A DNA stretch of 64,000 bases, taken from contig JAEXAX010000034.1 in NCBI GenBank assembly GCA_023458035.1, positions 186,001 to 250,000 on the forward strand, read 5' to 3'. The DNA comes from Bacillota bacterium. GTDB lineage: Bacteria > Bacillota > Clostridia > Lachnospirales > Lachnospiraceae. Under the pieces are notes generated by a model that worked only from the letters and a program-made list of their open reading frames with translations, ran no database searches and had not been told where the DNA came from. The position numbers and the translations under genes are program-made. This document shows, piece after piece, positions 1-8,598 of this stretch; the stretch's first letter is position 1, and each line of letters begins with the position of its first letter.

Positions 1-600
1 AAAAGCGGCCGCAAGACCCCCTTTTTTGTAAACACCGGCTTTTATCGGACCGGTAGTCAGCTGAGTCGTTTGGGCAGCTATTATGCAAAGGCCATCCATG
101 ATGCCTTTGGTCTTGATTTTGATATTTTGTTTGGACCGGCTTATAAGGGTATTCCGCTGTCGGTGGTGACGGCCTCCGCCCTGCATGCAGAGTACGGCAA
201 GGACGTGTCATATTGTTCCAATCGTAAGGAGGTCAAAGATCACGGTGATACCGGCATCCTGCTGGGAGCCCCACTGGCAGACGGTCAGAAGATCGTCATG
301 ATCGAGGACGTGACCACGGCCGGCACCTCGATTGATGAAACCGTTCCCATCTTAAAGGGGCTGGCTGATGTGCAGATCCGGGGGCTGGTCGTATCGGTTG
401 ATCGTATGGAACGCGGTAAGACAGACAGATCGGCTTTGGATGAGATCTATGACAGATATGGATTTAGGGTAGTGCCGATCGTCACCATGGAAGAGGTGGT
501 GGAGCATCTCTACAACCGTCCGTATAAAGGTCAGATCCTGATAGATGATCAGCTGAAGTCGGTTATTGATGCCTACTATGATCAGTACGGTGTAAAATAA
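1..600 (+). CDS. pyrE: orotate phosphoribosyltransferase (5' truncated by window edge)
   Basis: Transfers phosphoribosyl from PRPP to orotate to give OMP, the fifth step of de novo pyrimidine synthesis, in the cytosol. The frame is open from base 1 and reads the conserved KSGRKTPFFVNTG stretch, so the gene begins upstream of the window; roughly the first 25 residues are missing by comparison with the usual length. The PRPP-binding signature IVMIEDVTTAGTS is at about bases 292-330, and FGPAYKGIPL lies upstream of it. A TTG at 70 is not the start, because homology continues upstream of it. Ends in TAA, with a small membrane-protein gene 29 bases further on. Confidence 0.95.
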   Translation, partial: KSGRKTPFFVNTGFYRTGSQLSRLGSYYAKAIHDAFGLDFDILFGPAYKGIPLSVVTASALHAEYGKDVSYCSNRKEVKDHGDTGILLGAPLADGQKIVMIEDVTTAGTSIDETVPILKGLADVQIRGLVVSVDRMERGKTDRSALDEIYDRYGFRVVPIVTMEEVVEHLYNRPYKGQILIDDQLKSVIDAYYDQYGVK

Positions 601-629
601 AAAAATACAAAATATGGGAGGAAAACATT

Positions 630-782
630 ATGTCAGAGAAGGTATATAAGAGCATCGGCTTAAGCGGCGCTTTAAACATTGCACTCGGTGTGATCACCAT
701 CGTGGTGGGTCTGACCACCGGTGTGCTGATGATCGTCAGTGGGGCAAAGTTGCTGCGTGATAAGATGAATCTGACTTTTTAA
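630..782 (+). CDS. small membrane protein (50 aa)
   Basis: A 50-residue ORF starting MSEKVYKSIG with a GGGAGG ribosome binding site about 9 bases before the ATG. The central part (about residues 10-40) is one long hydrophobic stretch rich in Gly, Ile and Val, followed by the basic tail KLLRDKM, as expected for a small inner-membrane protein. It is directly followed by a terminator hairpin, so it is probably the last gene of the pyrE transcript. I do not recognise the family; no function can be stated. Confidence 0.6.
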   Translation: MSEKVYKSIGLSGALNIALGVITIVVGLTTGVLMIVSGAKLLRDKMNLTF

Positions 783-791
783 GAAGGAATA

Positions 792-822
792 AACAGCCTT
801 CCGGAAACGGAGGGTTGTTTTT
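792..822 (+). terminator. rho-independent terminator after pyrE/small ORF
   Basis: A 12-bp stem (two G-T wobbles) with a GAAA tetraloop: AACAGCCTTCCG pairs with CGGAGGGTTGTT and is followed by a short T run. It separates the pyrE transcript from the next gene. Confidence 0.75.
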
Positions 823-835
823 GTGAGGAGAATGT

Positions 836-1255
836 ATGCGCATTTATAAGATCAAACGGCGGATCATCATCACCAAGGTGATCATTGCTGTCATCTCTGC
901 CACGGCTGTCGGTCTGGTGCTTAGTTTTCTGTTTGAAGATCAGCCGTGGATCGCGGCTGTCGGCAGTCCGGTGATTCTGGGGCTGATGCTTTGGTTGAAT
1001 GTTATTGAGGCCCTGGTGACCGTAACCCTCGAGGGAGAACGGCTGACGGTCATCAGCCGCCGTGGGGAGAGCAGCTTTGATTATCCCCGCTGCTTTATTA
1101 ATTCTCGCCGACGGGTCCGCTGGGATTGTCTGCTGGATATTTTTGATGAACAGGACAGGCGGCATTTATTTGATTGCAGTCTGATCGGCCGAAAAGATTT
1201 TGAAGAGCTGATTGCCGTGATCGGAACCAAAAAGCAAAAACGGGTACAACCGTAG
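836..1255 (+). CDS. small membrane protein, unknown function (139 aa)
   Basis: The ATG follows GAGGAG by 5 bases. There is a basic N-terminus (MRIYKIKRRIIITK), then two hydrophobic segments at about residues 12-32 and 38-62. The cytosolic C-terminal half is charged and has the look of a PH-like or YcxB-like domain (TLEGERLTVISRRGESSFDY), but I cannot assign a family with confidence. It lies 28 bases before nadE and may be co-transcribed with it. Confidence 0.55.
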   Translation: MRIYKIKRRIIITKVIIAVISATAVGLVLSFLFEDQPWIAAVGSPVILGLMLWLNVIEALVTVTLEGERLTVISRRGESSFDYPRCFINSRRRVRWDCLLDIFDEQDRRHLFDCSLIGRKDFEELIAVIGTKKQKRVQP

Positions 1256-1283
1256 CATAGATAGAAATGAGGTACATAAGGAT

Positions 1284-3215
1284 ATGGAATATGGATTGGT
1301 AACAGTGGCAGCGGCCGGTGCGGATCTACGGCTGGCCGATCCGCAGTTTAATGCACAGCAGATCATTGCCCGCATACAGGAGGCCGAACAGGCCGGGGCT
1401 AAAGTGGTGGTCTTTCCGGAGCTGTCTGTTTCCGGTTACAGCTGCGGAGAGCTGTTTTTGCAGAAGACTTTGCTGGACGGATGCCTGCATGCCCTGGACA
1501 GCATCATCACGGCTACGGTCGGCCGGCAGATTTTAACAGCGGTCGGTTTGCCCTTCGCGTACAGCGGCAATCTTTATAACACCATGGCTGTCATTTTTGA
1601 CGGTCGTCTGTTGGGGCTGGTGCCGAAAACCTATATCCCGAATTACGGGGAATTCTATGAAGCCAGATACTTCGCGGCCGCACCGGCCGGGCATCATCCG
1701 GTATCGGTGCTGTATCATACCTGTATGTTCGGCGCCAATCAGCTCTTTATCAATGAAGCCTATCCGGATATGGTGGTGGCCTGTGAGATCTGTGAGGACC
1801 TGTGGATGCCGCAGGCTCCGAGTGTCCGTCATACATTGGCCGGAGCTACCTTGATCCTGAATGCTTCCGCCAGCAATGAGGCAGTCGGCAAACAACAATA
1901 CCGTCGCTTACTGCTGGAAGCCCATTCGGCCAGGCAGCTGACAGCCTATGTGTATGCCAATGCCGGCAATGGGGAGTCGACCACCGATCTGGTCTTCGGC
2001 GGCGGACATCTGATCGCTGAAAACGGCCGTTTACTGGCCGAGACCGAACGCTACAGCGGGAAGCTGGCTGTCGCCCAGGTCGATATAGAAAGATTAGTCA
2101 ATGAGAGAAGACGGATCAATACCTTTGTGAGCACCGGCGATGCCGGCTACTGGCCGGTTTCCTTCTGCCTGCCTTTGGAGGAGGAGATACGGCGAACCTA
2201 TGACAGCCTTCCTTTTGTACCGGCAGCCGGGCAGGCCAGAGCCGAGCGTTGCGAAGAGATCCTACAGATGCAGGCCATGGGTCTGGCCGGGCGTTTGCGC
2301 CACATCGGACACTGCCGTGCGGTGATCGGTATTTCCGGCGGTCTAGATTCGACCCTGGCTTTACTGGTGATTGCCAGGACCTATGATATCCTGGGCTGGC
2401 CGAGACAGGATATTGTGGCTATCACCATGCCAAGCTTCGGCACCACCGATCGGACCTATCGGAATGCCTGTCGGATGGTGAAGGAGTTGGGGGCGTCATT
2501 GCGTGAAATCAATATCGCCGAGAGTGTGAAGCAGCATTTCCGGGACATCGGTCATCCCGAACAGCAGCTGGACGTGACCTATGAAAATGCACAGGCACGG
2601 GAGCGTACTCAGGTGCTGATGGATGTGGCCAATCAGGTCGGAGGCATCGTTATAGGTACAGGCGATCTCTCGGAGCTGGCGCTCGGCTGGGCGACCTATA
2701 ACGGAGATCACATGTCGATGTATGGTGTCAATGTTTCTATTCCAAAGACGCTGGTGCGCCATCTGGTGGCATATGTGGCTGAACGGGCGTCCGGTGATGA
2801 AGAGGCTTTGCAGGCTGTACTGCGGGACGTACTGGCTACACCGGTCAGTCCGGAGCTGCTGCCGGCCAAGGATGGAGAGATCACCCAGAAGACAGAGGAT
2901 CTGGTCGGCCCCTATGAGTTGCATGATTTCTTTTTATATCATTTTGTGCGCAGCGGCTTCGGGCCATCGAAAATTTTTGCCATCAGCTGCCGAACCTTTG
3001 GCGGACGTTATCAGCCGCAGGAACTCCTGCATTGGCTGACCACCTTCTTTCGACGCTTTTTTACCCAACAGTTCAAACGTTCCTGCCTGCCGGACGGTGT
3101 GAAGGTCGGCACAGTGGCATTGTCGCCGCGCGGCGACTGGCGGATGCCGAGTGACGCGGCCTGGCAGCTGTGGCAGCAGGAACTGGAAGTGATAAGAGAA
3201 CAGATAGGAGAATGA
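1284..3215 (+). CDS. nadE: glutamine-dependent NAD+ synthase
   Basis: Last step of NAD synthesis: ATP-dependent amidation of deamido-NAD+, with ammonia taken from glutamine. It has the two-domain form, 643 aa. The N-terminal nitrilase-type glutaminase carries the expected Glu (VFPELSVSGYS, about residue 46), Lys (VPKTYIPNYGEFYE) and Cys (VACEICEDLW) triad. The C-terminal synthetase domain carries the P-loop SGGLDST at about residue 350 and the GTGDLSELALGW segment. Full length for the family. The downstream aminopeptidase start overlaps or abuts its TGA, so the two genes are coupled. Confidence 0.95.
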   Translation: MEYGLVTVAAAGADLRLADPQFNAQQIIARIQEAEQAGAKVVVFPELSVSGYSCGELFLQKTLLDGCLHALDSIITATVGRQILTAVGLPFAYSGNLYNTMAVIFDGRLLGLVPKTYIPNYGEFYEARYFAAAPAGHHPVSVLYHTCMFGANQLFINEAYPDMVVACEICEDLWMPQAPSVRHTLAGATLILNASASNEAVGKQQYRRLLLEAHSARQLTAYVYANAGNGESTTDLVFGGGHLIAENGRLLAETERYSGKLAVAQVDIERLVNERRRINTFVSTGDAGYWPVSFCLPLEEEIRRTYDSLPFVPAAGQARAERCEEILQMQAMGLAGRLRHIGHCRAVIGISGGLDSTLALLVIARTYDILGWPRQDIVAITMPSFGTTDRTYRNACRMVKELGASLREINIAESVKQHFRDIGHPEQQLDVTYENAQARERTQVLMDVANQVGGIVIGTGDLSELALGWATYNGDHMSMYGVNVSIPKTLVRHLVAYVAERASGDEEALQAVLRDVLATPVSPELLPAKDGEITQKTEDLVGPYELHDFFLYHFVRSGFGPSKIFAISCRTFGGRYQPQELLHWLTTFFRRFFTQQFKRSCLPDGVKVGTVALSPRGDWRMPSDAAWQLWQQELEVIREQIGE

Positions 3216-3220
3216 TCCGA

Positions 3221-4519
3221 ATGGACAGAAGAAAAATAATTGATGATTTATTTTCGTTTTTAGAGGAAGCCACTTCCCCCTACCATACCGTGGAAGCGGC
3301 CAGAACCAGACTGGAGGCAGCCGGTTTTCAGGAGCTGCAGATGCGCGAGGGCTGGAAGCTGGAGCACGGCGGCGCCTACTATGTACGTCAGCAGGGCTCC
3401 TGCATGATCGCTTTTACCATCGGCGAGAGCTCCGAGCATCGTCGGAATTTCCGACTGACTGCCTGCCATACCGACTTTCCGGGGTTTCGCATCAAGCATA
3501 AGCCGGAAGTGGTGAAGGATGGCTACGGCCTGGTTAATACCGAGCCCTATGGCGGCATTATTCGCCACAGCTGGTTGGATCGGCCGCTGTCGGCGGCCGG
3601 TCGGGTGACGCTGCGCAGTGACTCGATCTTCCATCCGGAGACGGTGCTGGTTGATCTGAAAAAACCGGTGCTGGTAATCCCCAGCCTGGCTATCCATATG
3701 AATCGGGATGTGAATCAGGGGGTAGAGCTGGATCTGCAGAAGGATATGCTGCCGCTGGTGTCAGTGGTATCGGATAAAGGCCGTAAGGAAGACTTTTTTA
3801 TGAACGTATTGGCGGAGGAATTACGCTGTGATCCGAAGGATATCCTGGATTATGAGCTGCAGGTCTACAATGCAGATGCGGCCGATCTGGTTGGTCTGCA
3901 GGAGGAGTTTATTTCCGCTCCGCGTCTGGACAATGTGACCTCGGCTCAGGCCATGACACATGCCCTGATCAACGGCCGCCGTTACAGCGGTATCAATGTG
4001 GCCTGCTATTTTGATCATGAAGAAATCGGCAGTCGCACCATCAAGGGGGCAGGCAGTATCTTTACCGAGCAGGTGCTGCTGAAGATCTACGAGTCTTTCG
4101 GTCTGTCTCAAGCGACCTACTACGAAGCCTTGGCAGACAGTATGCTGTTGTCGGTGGATGTGGCCCATGCCCATCATCCGTCCTATCCGGATAAGAGTGA
4201 TATTACCGGTCGGGCAACACTGGGTGACGGCTTTTGTATCAAGGAAAATTCCGGTCAGAGCTATGTCACGGACAGTCGAGCCATCGGTATCCTGATGCAG
4301 CTCTGCGATGCCAGCGGTATCTCATACCAGAAGATTTCGAAGCGTTCCGGCCCGGCCGGCGGAGGAACACTGGGAAATATCCTGTCTTCCTATGTTCCGG
4401 TGATCGCAGTCGATCTGGGCGTGCCGCTGTTGGCGATGCATTCTTCGCGGGAGCTGATGGGTACATCCGACCAGTTGGATCTGATCGCAGCCCTAACGAC
4501 CTTTTACCACTTGAAATAG
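3221..4519 (+). CDS. M18 family aminopeptidase (aspartyl aminopeptidase type)
   Basis: A 432-aa metalloaminopeptidase that removes N-terminal residues (acidic ones in characterised members) from peptides in the cytosol. Family landmarks of the binuclear zinc site are present: the HTD in CHTDFPGFRIKH, DNVTSA, CYFDHEEIGS and DVAHAHHP. I chose the ATG at 3221 (MDRRKIIDDL) because AGGAG ends 10 bases before it. An in-frame ATG at 3212 overlaps the nadE stop but lies only one base after the ribosome binding site. The nearby pepF at 34.5 kb suggests active peptide use, but this is inference. Confidence 0.92.
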   Translation: MDRRKIIDDLFSFLEEATSPYHTVEAARTRLEAAGFQELQMREGWKLEHGGAYYVRQQGSCMIAFTIGESSEHRRNFRLTACHTDFPGFRIKHKPEVVKDGYGLVNTEPYGGIIRHSWLDRPLSAAGRVTLRSDSIFHPETVLVDLKKPVLVIPSLAIHMNRDVNQGVELDLQKDMLPLVSVVSDKGRKEDFFMNVLAEELRCDPKDILDYELQVYNADAADLVGLQEEFISAPRLDNVTSAQAMTHALINGRRYSGINVACYFDHEEIGSRTIKGAGSIFTEQVLLKIYESFGLSQATYYEALADSMLLSVDVAHAHHPSYPDKSDITGRATLGDGFCIKENSGQSYVTDSRAIGILMQLCDASGISYQKISKRSGPAGGGTLGNILSSYVPVIAVDLGVPLLAMHSSRELMGTSDQLDLIAALTTFYHLK

Positions 4520-4547
4520 TGACAAATCCATTTCTCTATGCTATACT
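4519..4547 (+). promoter_or_regulatory. sigma-70 type promoter for degV
   Basis: GTGACA (-35), exactly 17 bases, then TATACT (-10) preceded by TGC, which gives an extended -10. It lies about 75 bases before the degV ATG, just after the aminopeptidase stop. Confidence 0.65.
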
Positions 4548-4621
4548 GAACAGGCATCACATAGTATTGAAAACTACATTATGTGAATGGGATCAATTTC
4601 AGATAAAGAGAGGAAGACGCC

Positions 4622-5464
4622 ATGTCATTTAGAATTGTAATCGATAGTTGCGGAGAGTTAACGGAGTGGATGAAGGCCGATGAACATTTTGTATCGGTTC
4701 CGCTGACGATCCAACTGGGAGAAGAGGTCATTACGGACGATGACAGTTTTGATCGGGAAGCGTTTTTTCAAAAATTAGAGAGTAACGGAGCCGTGCCAAA
4801 AACCGCCTGTCCGTCTCCGCAGGCTTATATGGAAGCCTTTTCGGCTGAGGTGGATCGCGTTTACTGTGTGACTCTGTCGGATCGCTTAAGCGGCAGCTAC
4901 GGTTCGGCCATGGTTGGTCGTCAGATGTTATTGGAAGAGCAGCCGGATAAGCAGGTCTATATCTTTAATTCCTGCTCAGCCTCCATCGGGGAGACCCTGA
5001 TCGCCATGGTGATCTGGTCGCTGGAAGAAAAGGGTATGAACTTCGAGGAAGTGATTCGGCATACGGAGGACTATATCCTGGGACAGAATACCTACTTTAC
5101 TCTGAATACCTTGGAAATGCTGATTAAGAGCGGTCGCTTAAAGGGGCTCAAGGCGCTGATCGCCAGCACCCTGCATATCAAACCGATCATGGGATCCAAT
5201 CAGGACGGCGAGATCATTCAGCTCGGAACCGCCCGCGGCAGCCTGCAAAAGGCATTGAAAAAGATCGCCGATATGATCATTGCCCGGGTCAAGAATCCGG
5301 AGCATAAGATCCTGGCTATCTCGCACTGTAGCAATGCGGAGGCAGCCGAACAGTTAAAGCTTATGGTGATGGAAAAGATAACCCTGAAGGATGTTATTAT
5401 TTTGGACACCCGCGGCATCAGTACGGTATATGCCGGCAAGGGCGGTGTGATAGCTGTAGTGTAG
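4622..5464 (+). CDS. DegV family fatty-acid-binding protein
   Basis: 280-aa DegV-family protein. Known members bind a fatty acid and (as FakB) present it to the FakA kinase for entry into phospholipids. Seen here: N-terminal RIVIDSCGELTEWM, the central TVTLSDRLSGSYGSA-like segment (YCVTLSDRLSGSYGSA), NTLEMLIKSGRLKG, and the C-terminal lobe ending in GKGGVIAVV. Normal family length. It has its own promoter and is followed by a hairpin terminator. No fakA is in the window, so its partner must lie elsewhere. Confidence 0.88.
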   Translation: MSFRIVIDSCGELTEWMKADEHFVSVPLTIQLGEEVITDDDSFDREAFFQKLESNGAVPKTACPSPQAYMEAFSAEVDRVYCVTLSDRLSGSYGSAMVGRQMLLEEQPDKQVYIFNSCSASIGETLIAMVIWSLEEKGMNFEEVIRHTEDYILGQNTYFTLNTLEMLIKSGRLKGLKALIASTLHIKPIMGSNQDGEIIQLGTARGSLQKALKKIADMIIARVKNPEHKILAISHCSNAEAAEQLKLMVMEKITLKDVIILDTRGISTVYAGKGGVIAVV

Positions 5465-5640
5465 GAAAAGCGAGGCTTGTGTCTACACGGTATATTGTTT
5501 TGTTTCAAGAGCGCCGCTTCTAAAAATAGACGTCGGCAGTAGCGAGGGAACATCGTTTAGTAAGACTTTTTTAATTTGTATTTTCAGGGAAATAAAGTTG
5601 ATGTTTCCATGATGTATTGGGTGCTTGGCCTTGCATTTTC

Positions 5641-5667
5641 TGCCGCCGGAAATGGCGGCAGTTTTTT
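5641..5667 (+). terminator. terminator downstream of degV
   Basis: TGCCGCC pairs with GGCGGCA around a 6-base loop and is followed by GTTTTTT. It lies between convergent degV and the DUF1461 gene. The other bases of the 5465-5714 interval show no convincing gene. Confidence 0.75.
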
Positions 5668-5714
5668 GTGTTGTCGGGAAAGGATTGGCATGTATCATGT
5701 TTCCGCCTATGGAG

Positions 5715-6386
5715 TTAGGATTTTATCATACGTCTGCGTTTGCTTAGAATCAGGGTCAGTCCCCAAACGGCAGTGTAGCCGGCCAGATGCCAAAGAAGAA
5801 TGCGCAGGCTGATCCGGGCAAAAAATTGCTCCGGCAGCAGCTGGATCAGCAGGTCGGTACGCGGATCGAGCAGGTATAGATCATTGGTAAAAAAGATTTC
5901 ATGGAAAAGTATAAACATCGCATAAAAATTGATCAGGCAGGCGATAGTGACCATGGCGATCAGGATATAATAGACAGTCATGCTGCGGGTCAGGTAACGC
6001 AGTCGTTGCTGCCCATCGGAGGTCCGTCTGTGACGGATAAAGATCAGATAGCCCAGAATCAGGCAGGCTATACCTGTGATGATACAGATGATGGTGGCGG
6101 CCCGGTAAAGCTGATAGACATCCTGCATATGTAAGATTTCATGCCGGGCAAAATCGGTTTCCAGGACAGCGTCCCGGCCGGTCTGTAAATAAGAAATCAG
6201 GTTGCGGGACAGGCGCAGCAAATCATCCATGCTTCGCCCGGTAACGGCCTCTATGCCGTTGGCCTCCATCTGTCCGCGAAAGTAGGGCAGATAGTAGGAA
6301 TTTCCCAAAATCGAGGCAGATAAAGTAAATAACAGAGTGGCGACTGCCATTAAGGCAGCCAAAATCGCATTTATCAATCGTTTCAT
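5715..6386 (-). CDS. DUF1461 / TIGR01906 family integral membrane protein
   Basis: 223 aa with hydrophobic segments at about residues 5-30, 95-118, 132-160 and 190-210. The layout is that of the TIGR01906/DUF1461 family: N-terminal membrane anchor (LINAILAALMAVATLLFTLSASIL), an extracytoplasmic loop with a conserved-looking MDDLLRLSRNLISYL segment, then three more helices. Function is unknown in the literature I can recall. It is divergent from murE, with an inverted repeat between them. Confidence 0.75.
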   Translation of the reverse strand: MKRLINAILAALMAVATLLFTLSASILGNSYYLPYFRGQMEANGIEAVTGRSMDDLLRLSRNLISYLQTGRDAVLETDFARHEILHMQDVYQLYRAATIICIITGIACLILGYLIFIRHRRTSDGQQRLRYLTRSMTVYYILIAMVTIACLINFYAMFILFHEIFFTNDLYLLDPRTDLLIQLLPEQFFARISLRILLWHLAGYTAVWGLTLILSKRRRMIKS

Positions 6387-6406
6387 ATGGATTCCTCATT
6401 GTATAT

Positions 6407-6472
6407 AGTCATAGCCATTCTTTTGGTTTATGTGATATAGTATACAATAGATTCAAAAATCTGGCTATGACT
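6407..6472. repeat. inverted repeat between divergent DUF1461 gene and murE
   Basis: AGTCATAGCCA (6407-6417) and its exact reverse complement TGGCTATGACT (6462-6472), 44 bases apart, bracket the AT-rich stretch with TATACAAT that should hold the promoter. The arrangement suggests a two-half operator or a long-loop RNA stem; no regulator is identified. Confidence 0.5.
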
Positions 6473-6497
6473 TCATCAAAACAGTAGGAGAAGAATT

Positions 6498-7997
6498 ATG
6501 AATACATTACCAATAAGATCTTATATAGAAGCATTGCAGGCGGCTGACCTGCTATGCGCACACACCTGCCATGGTATCGAAGAGCGGCCGATTCGGGAAT
6601 TGACCTATGATTCACGTGAGGTGAAGGCCGATACTCTGTTTGTCTGTAAGGGGGCGGCATTTCGGCCTGCTTATCTGATGCAGAGCGCGGCCGCCGGTGC
6701 TGTTGCCTACGTCAGCGAAACGGCCTATGACTGTGAGCTGCCGGCGATGATCGTTTCGGATATCCGCCGGGCTATGGCCGTGCTGGCCGACGTCTTTTTT
6801 GCGGCGCCATATCGGGAGCTGCCGGTCATCGGTATCACCGGGACAAAGGGGAAATCATCGACAGTGGCTATGCTGACGGCCATGATTGATGTCCATGCGA
6901 AACAGACAGGAAAAAAGCCCTGCGGTATGATTTCGTCACTGGGGATATTTGACGGAGAAGAACGGACGGAAGCCCGGCTGACAACGCCGGAGGCGATTCC
7001 GCTGTATCGTCATCTGCGTCGGGCTGCCGATGCCAAGCTGCCCTGTGTGGTGGTAGAAGTTTCCAGTCAGGCCTTAAAATATCACCGGGTTGGCGGCATC
7101 AAATTTCAGGCGGCCGCCGTATTAAATTTATCCCGGGATCATATCAGTCCGGTAGAGCATCCGGACATGGAGGATTATATAGCGGCCAAGGCGCAAATTT
7201 TGCGGCAAACGAAAATGGGCTTTATCAATATGGACTCCTGCCATCTGGACGGACTGACCGAGGCTTTGACCGAGATTCCGGCCTGGATCGGCTATGGTAT
7301 CTGCAAAAAGGCGTCGTATGAAGTGAAGCATCTGAGCCGGACGGCTGAGGGCTATACCTTTTCAGTCACCGGACCGCAGTGGGAGGCTGCCTTTTCGCTG
7401 CCCCTGCCCGGTATTTTCAATGTGGAGAATGCGCTGGCGGCCATTTGCATCGGTCGGGCACTCGGTTTGTCCGATCAGGCCATGCAGGAAGGGCTGGCCG
7501 ATATTTCTATTCCCGGTCGGACCGAGATATTAAAAAATGCGGATGAGAGCCGGGTGGCAGTGGTCGATTATGCCCATAACGGCATCAGCTTTGAGAATGT
7601 TTTCTCTATGGCTCGGCTGTTGTATCCCTCTCATCGTATGGTCTGTGTTTTCGGCAGCACCGGAGATAAGGCGCAGTCCAGACGGGAAGATCTGGCGAAG
7701 GTGGCGGCCCGTCTGGCGGATGTGGTCTATCTGACGATGGATGATCCGGGATATGAAAGGGTCGAAGATATCATGGCAGAGATCGCCGCTCATATTGAGG
7801 AAAACCGCCGAGATCGGAAACGGCCGACGGTCTATTTGGAGGCTGATCGGAAGGCCGCCATTGAGCGGGCCATGCGAGAACAGACCGGCCGGGTTTGTTT
7901 CCTGCTGCTGGGAAAAGGCCGGGAAACCGCGCAGAAGATAGACGGTCGTTCGGTCGCTTATGAGTCGGATCGGGTGCTGGCTGCACAGTGGCTGTAG
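6498..7997 (+). CDS. murE: UDP-MurNAc-tripeptide synthetase (MurE type)
   Basis: ATP-dependent ligase that adds the third amino acid to UDP-MurNAc-L-Ala-D-Glu in peptidoglycan precursor synthesis. 499 aa with the Mur ligase order: substrate domain with LTYDSREVKADTLFVC, ATP P-loop GITGTKGKSST at about residues 112-122, VEVSSQAL, and the C-terminal domain with DYAHNGISFENV. The position that reads DNPR in meso-diaminopimelate-adding enzymes reads DDPG here, closer to the D(D/N)P(N/A) of lysine-adding enzymes. I therefore infer a residue other than meso-DAP at position 3. Good ribosome binding site (AGGAG) before the ATG. Confidence 0.92.
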   Translation: MNTLPIRSYIEALQAADLLCAHTCHGIEERPIRELTYDSREVKADTLFVCKGAAFRPAYLMQSAAAGAVAYVSETAYDCELPAMIVSDIRRAMAVLADVFFAAPYRELPVIGITGTKGKSSTVAMLTAMIDVHAKQTGKKPCGMISSLGIFDGEERTEARLTTPEAIPLYRHLRRAADAKLPCVVVEVSSQALKYHRVGGIKFQAAAVLNLSRDHISPVEHPDMEDYIAAKAQILRQTKMGFINMDSCHLDGLTEALTEIPAWIGYGICKKASYEVKHLSRTAEGYTFSVTGPQWEAAFSLPLPGIFNVENALAAICIGRALGLSDQAMQEGLADISIPGRTEILKNADESRVAVVDYAHNGISFENVFSMARLLYPSHRMVCVFGSTGDKAQSRREDLAKVAARLADVVYLTMDDPGYERVEDIMAEIAAHIEENRRDRKRPTVYLEADRKAAIERAMREQTGRVCFLLLGKGRETAQKIDGRSVAYESDRVLAAQWL

Positions 7998-8102
7998 CGG
8001 CCGCTGCGGCACGGCTGTATGCAAAGCCGAGAAAGTCGGAGAACATAAGATTAGGGCTTGCTTTTTGGCGGAAATCGGAGTAATATGAATATGATTTTAC
8101 CC

Positions 8103-8111
8103 AATTAAATT
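8103..8111. promoter_or_regulatory. possible OhrR operator
   Basis: CCAATTAAATTTAG, about 45 bases before the OhrR-like gene, matches the inner CAATTAAATT core of the Bacillus OhrR operator. The outer bases differ. This fits autoregulation, but it is a single weak half-match. Confidence 0.35.
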
Positions 8112-8148
8112 TAGTGTCCGAAGGACCCCCGGAAAGGAATATTTAGAT

Positions 8149-8577
8149 ATGAACGATGAGTTACTCCGCCTGGAAAGCCAGCTTTGCTTTCCGCTTTATG
8201 CCTGCGCCAAGGAGGTTGTGAAACAATATAAACCATTACTGGATCCGTTGGGTCTGACCTACACACAGTATATTGCGATGCTGGTTTTATGGGAATACGG
8301 CGAAGTCAATGTGAAAACTATGGGGGAATACTTGTATCTTGATTCGGGAACGCTGACCCCGGTGTTGAAACGCTTGGAGCAGCAGGGCTATATCACCAGG
8401 AAGCGCAGCGATAAGGACGAGCGGGTGCTGACAGTGAAACTGACCAAGGAAGGGCGTGAGCTGAAGGACAGAGCACAGATCGTTCCGGAGCAGATGGCCT
8501 GTCGAATGAGTATGTCAAAGGAAGATTTTGATCAACTGTACCTTCTGCTGTACAAGATGCTGGGGAAATTACAATAA
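8149..8577 (+). CDS. MarR family regulator, OhrR-like peroxide sensor
   Basis: 142-aa winged-helix repressor. It resembles Bacillus OhrR along its whole length: ESQLCFPLYACAKEVVKQYKPLLD, YTQYIAML, MGEYLYLDSGTLTPVLKRLEQQG and ITRKRSDKDER. Cys13 sits at the position of the redox-reactive cysteine (QLCF.LYA) that senses organic hydroperoxides in OhrR. Known OhrR proteins repress an adjacent ohr peroxidase. No ohr is in the window; the next gene, 21 bases downstream, is trkA. Co-transcription with potassium uptake is inferred from the spacing. Confidence 0.85.
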   Translation: MNDELLRLESQLCFPLYACAKEVVKQYKPLLDPLGLTYTQYIAMLVLWEYGEVNVKTMGEYLYLDSGTLTPVLKRLEQQGYITRKRSDKDERVLTVKLTKEGRELKDRAQIVPEQMACRMSMSKEDFDQLYLLLYKMLGKLQ

Positions 8578-8598
8578 TATAGGAGCATAAGAAGAGAA

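Noticed and set aside
5..12. NotI site GCGGCCGC at the very start, possibly a vector or library join
   Set aside because: It lies in frame in the conserved KSGRK segment of pyrE and GCGGCCGC recurs in other genes here (e.g. near 7998), so it is natural sequence.
5576..5812. Open frame downstream of degV
   Set aside because: It runs through the terminator and into the antisense of the DUF1461 gene, with no ribosome binding site or family motif.
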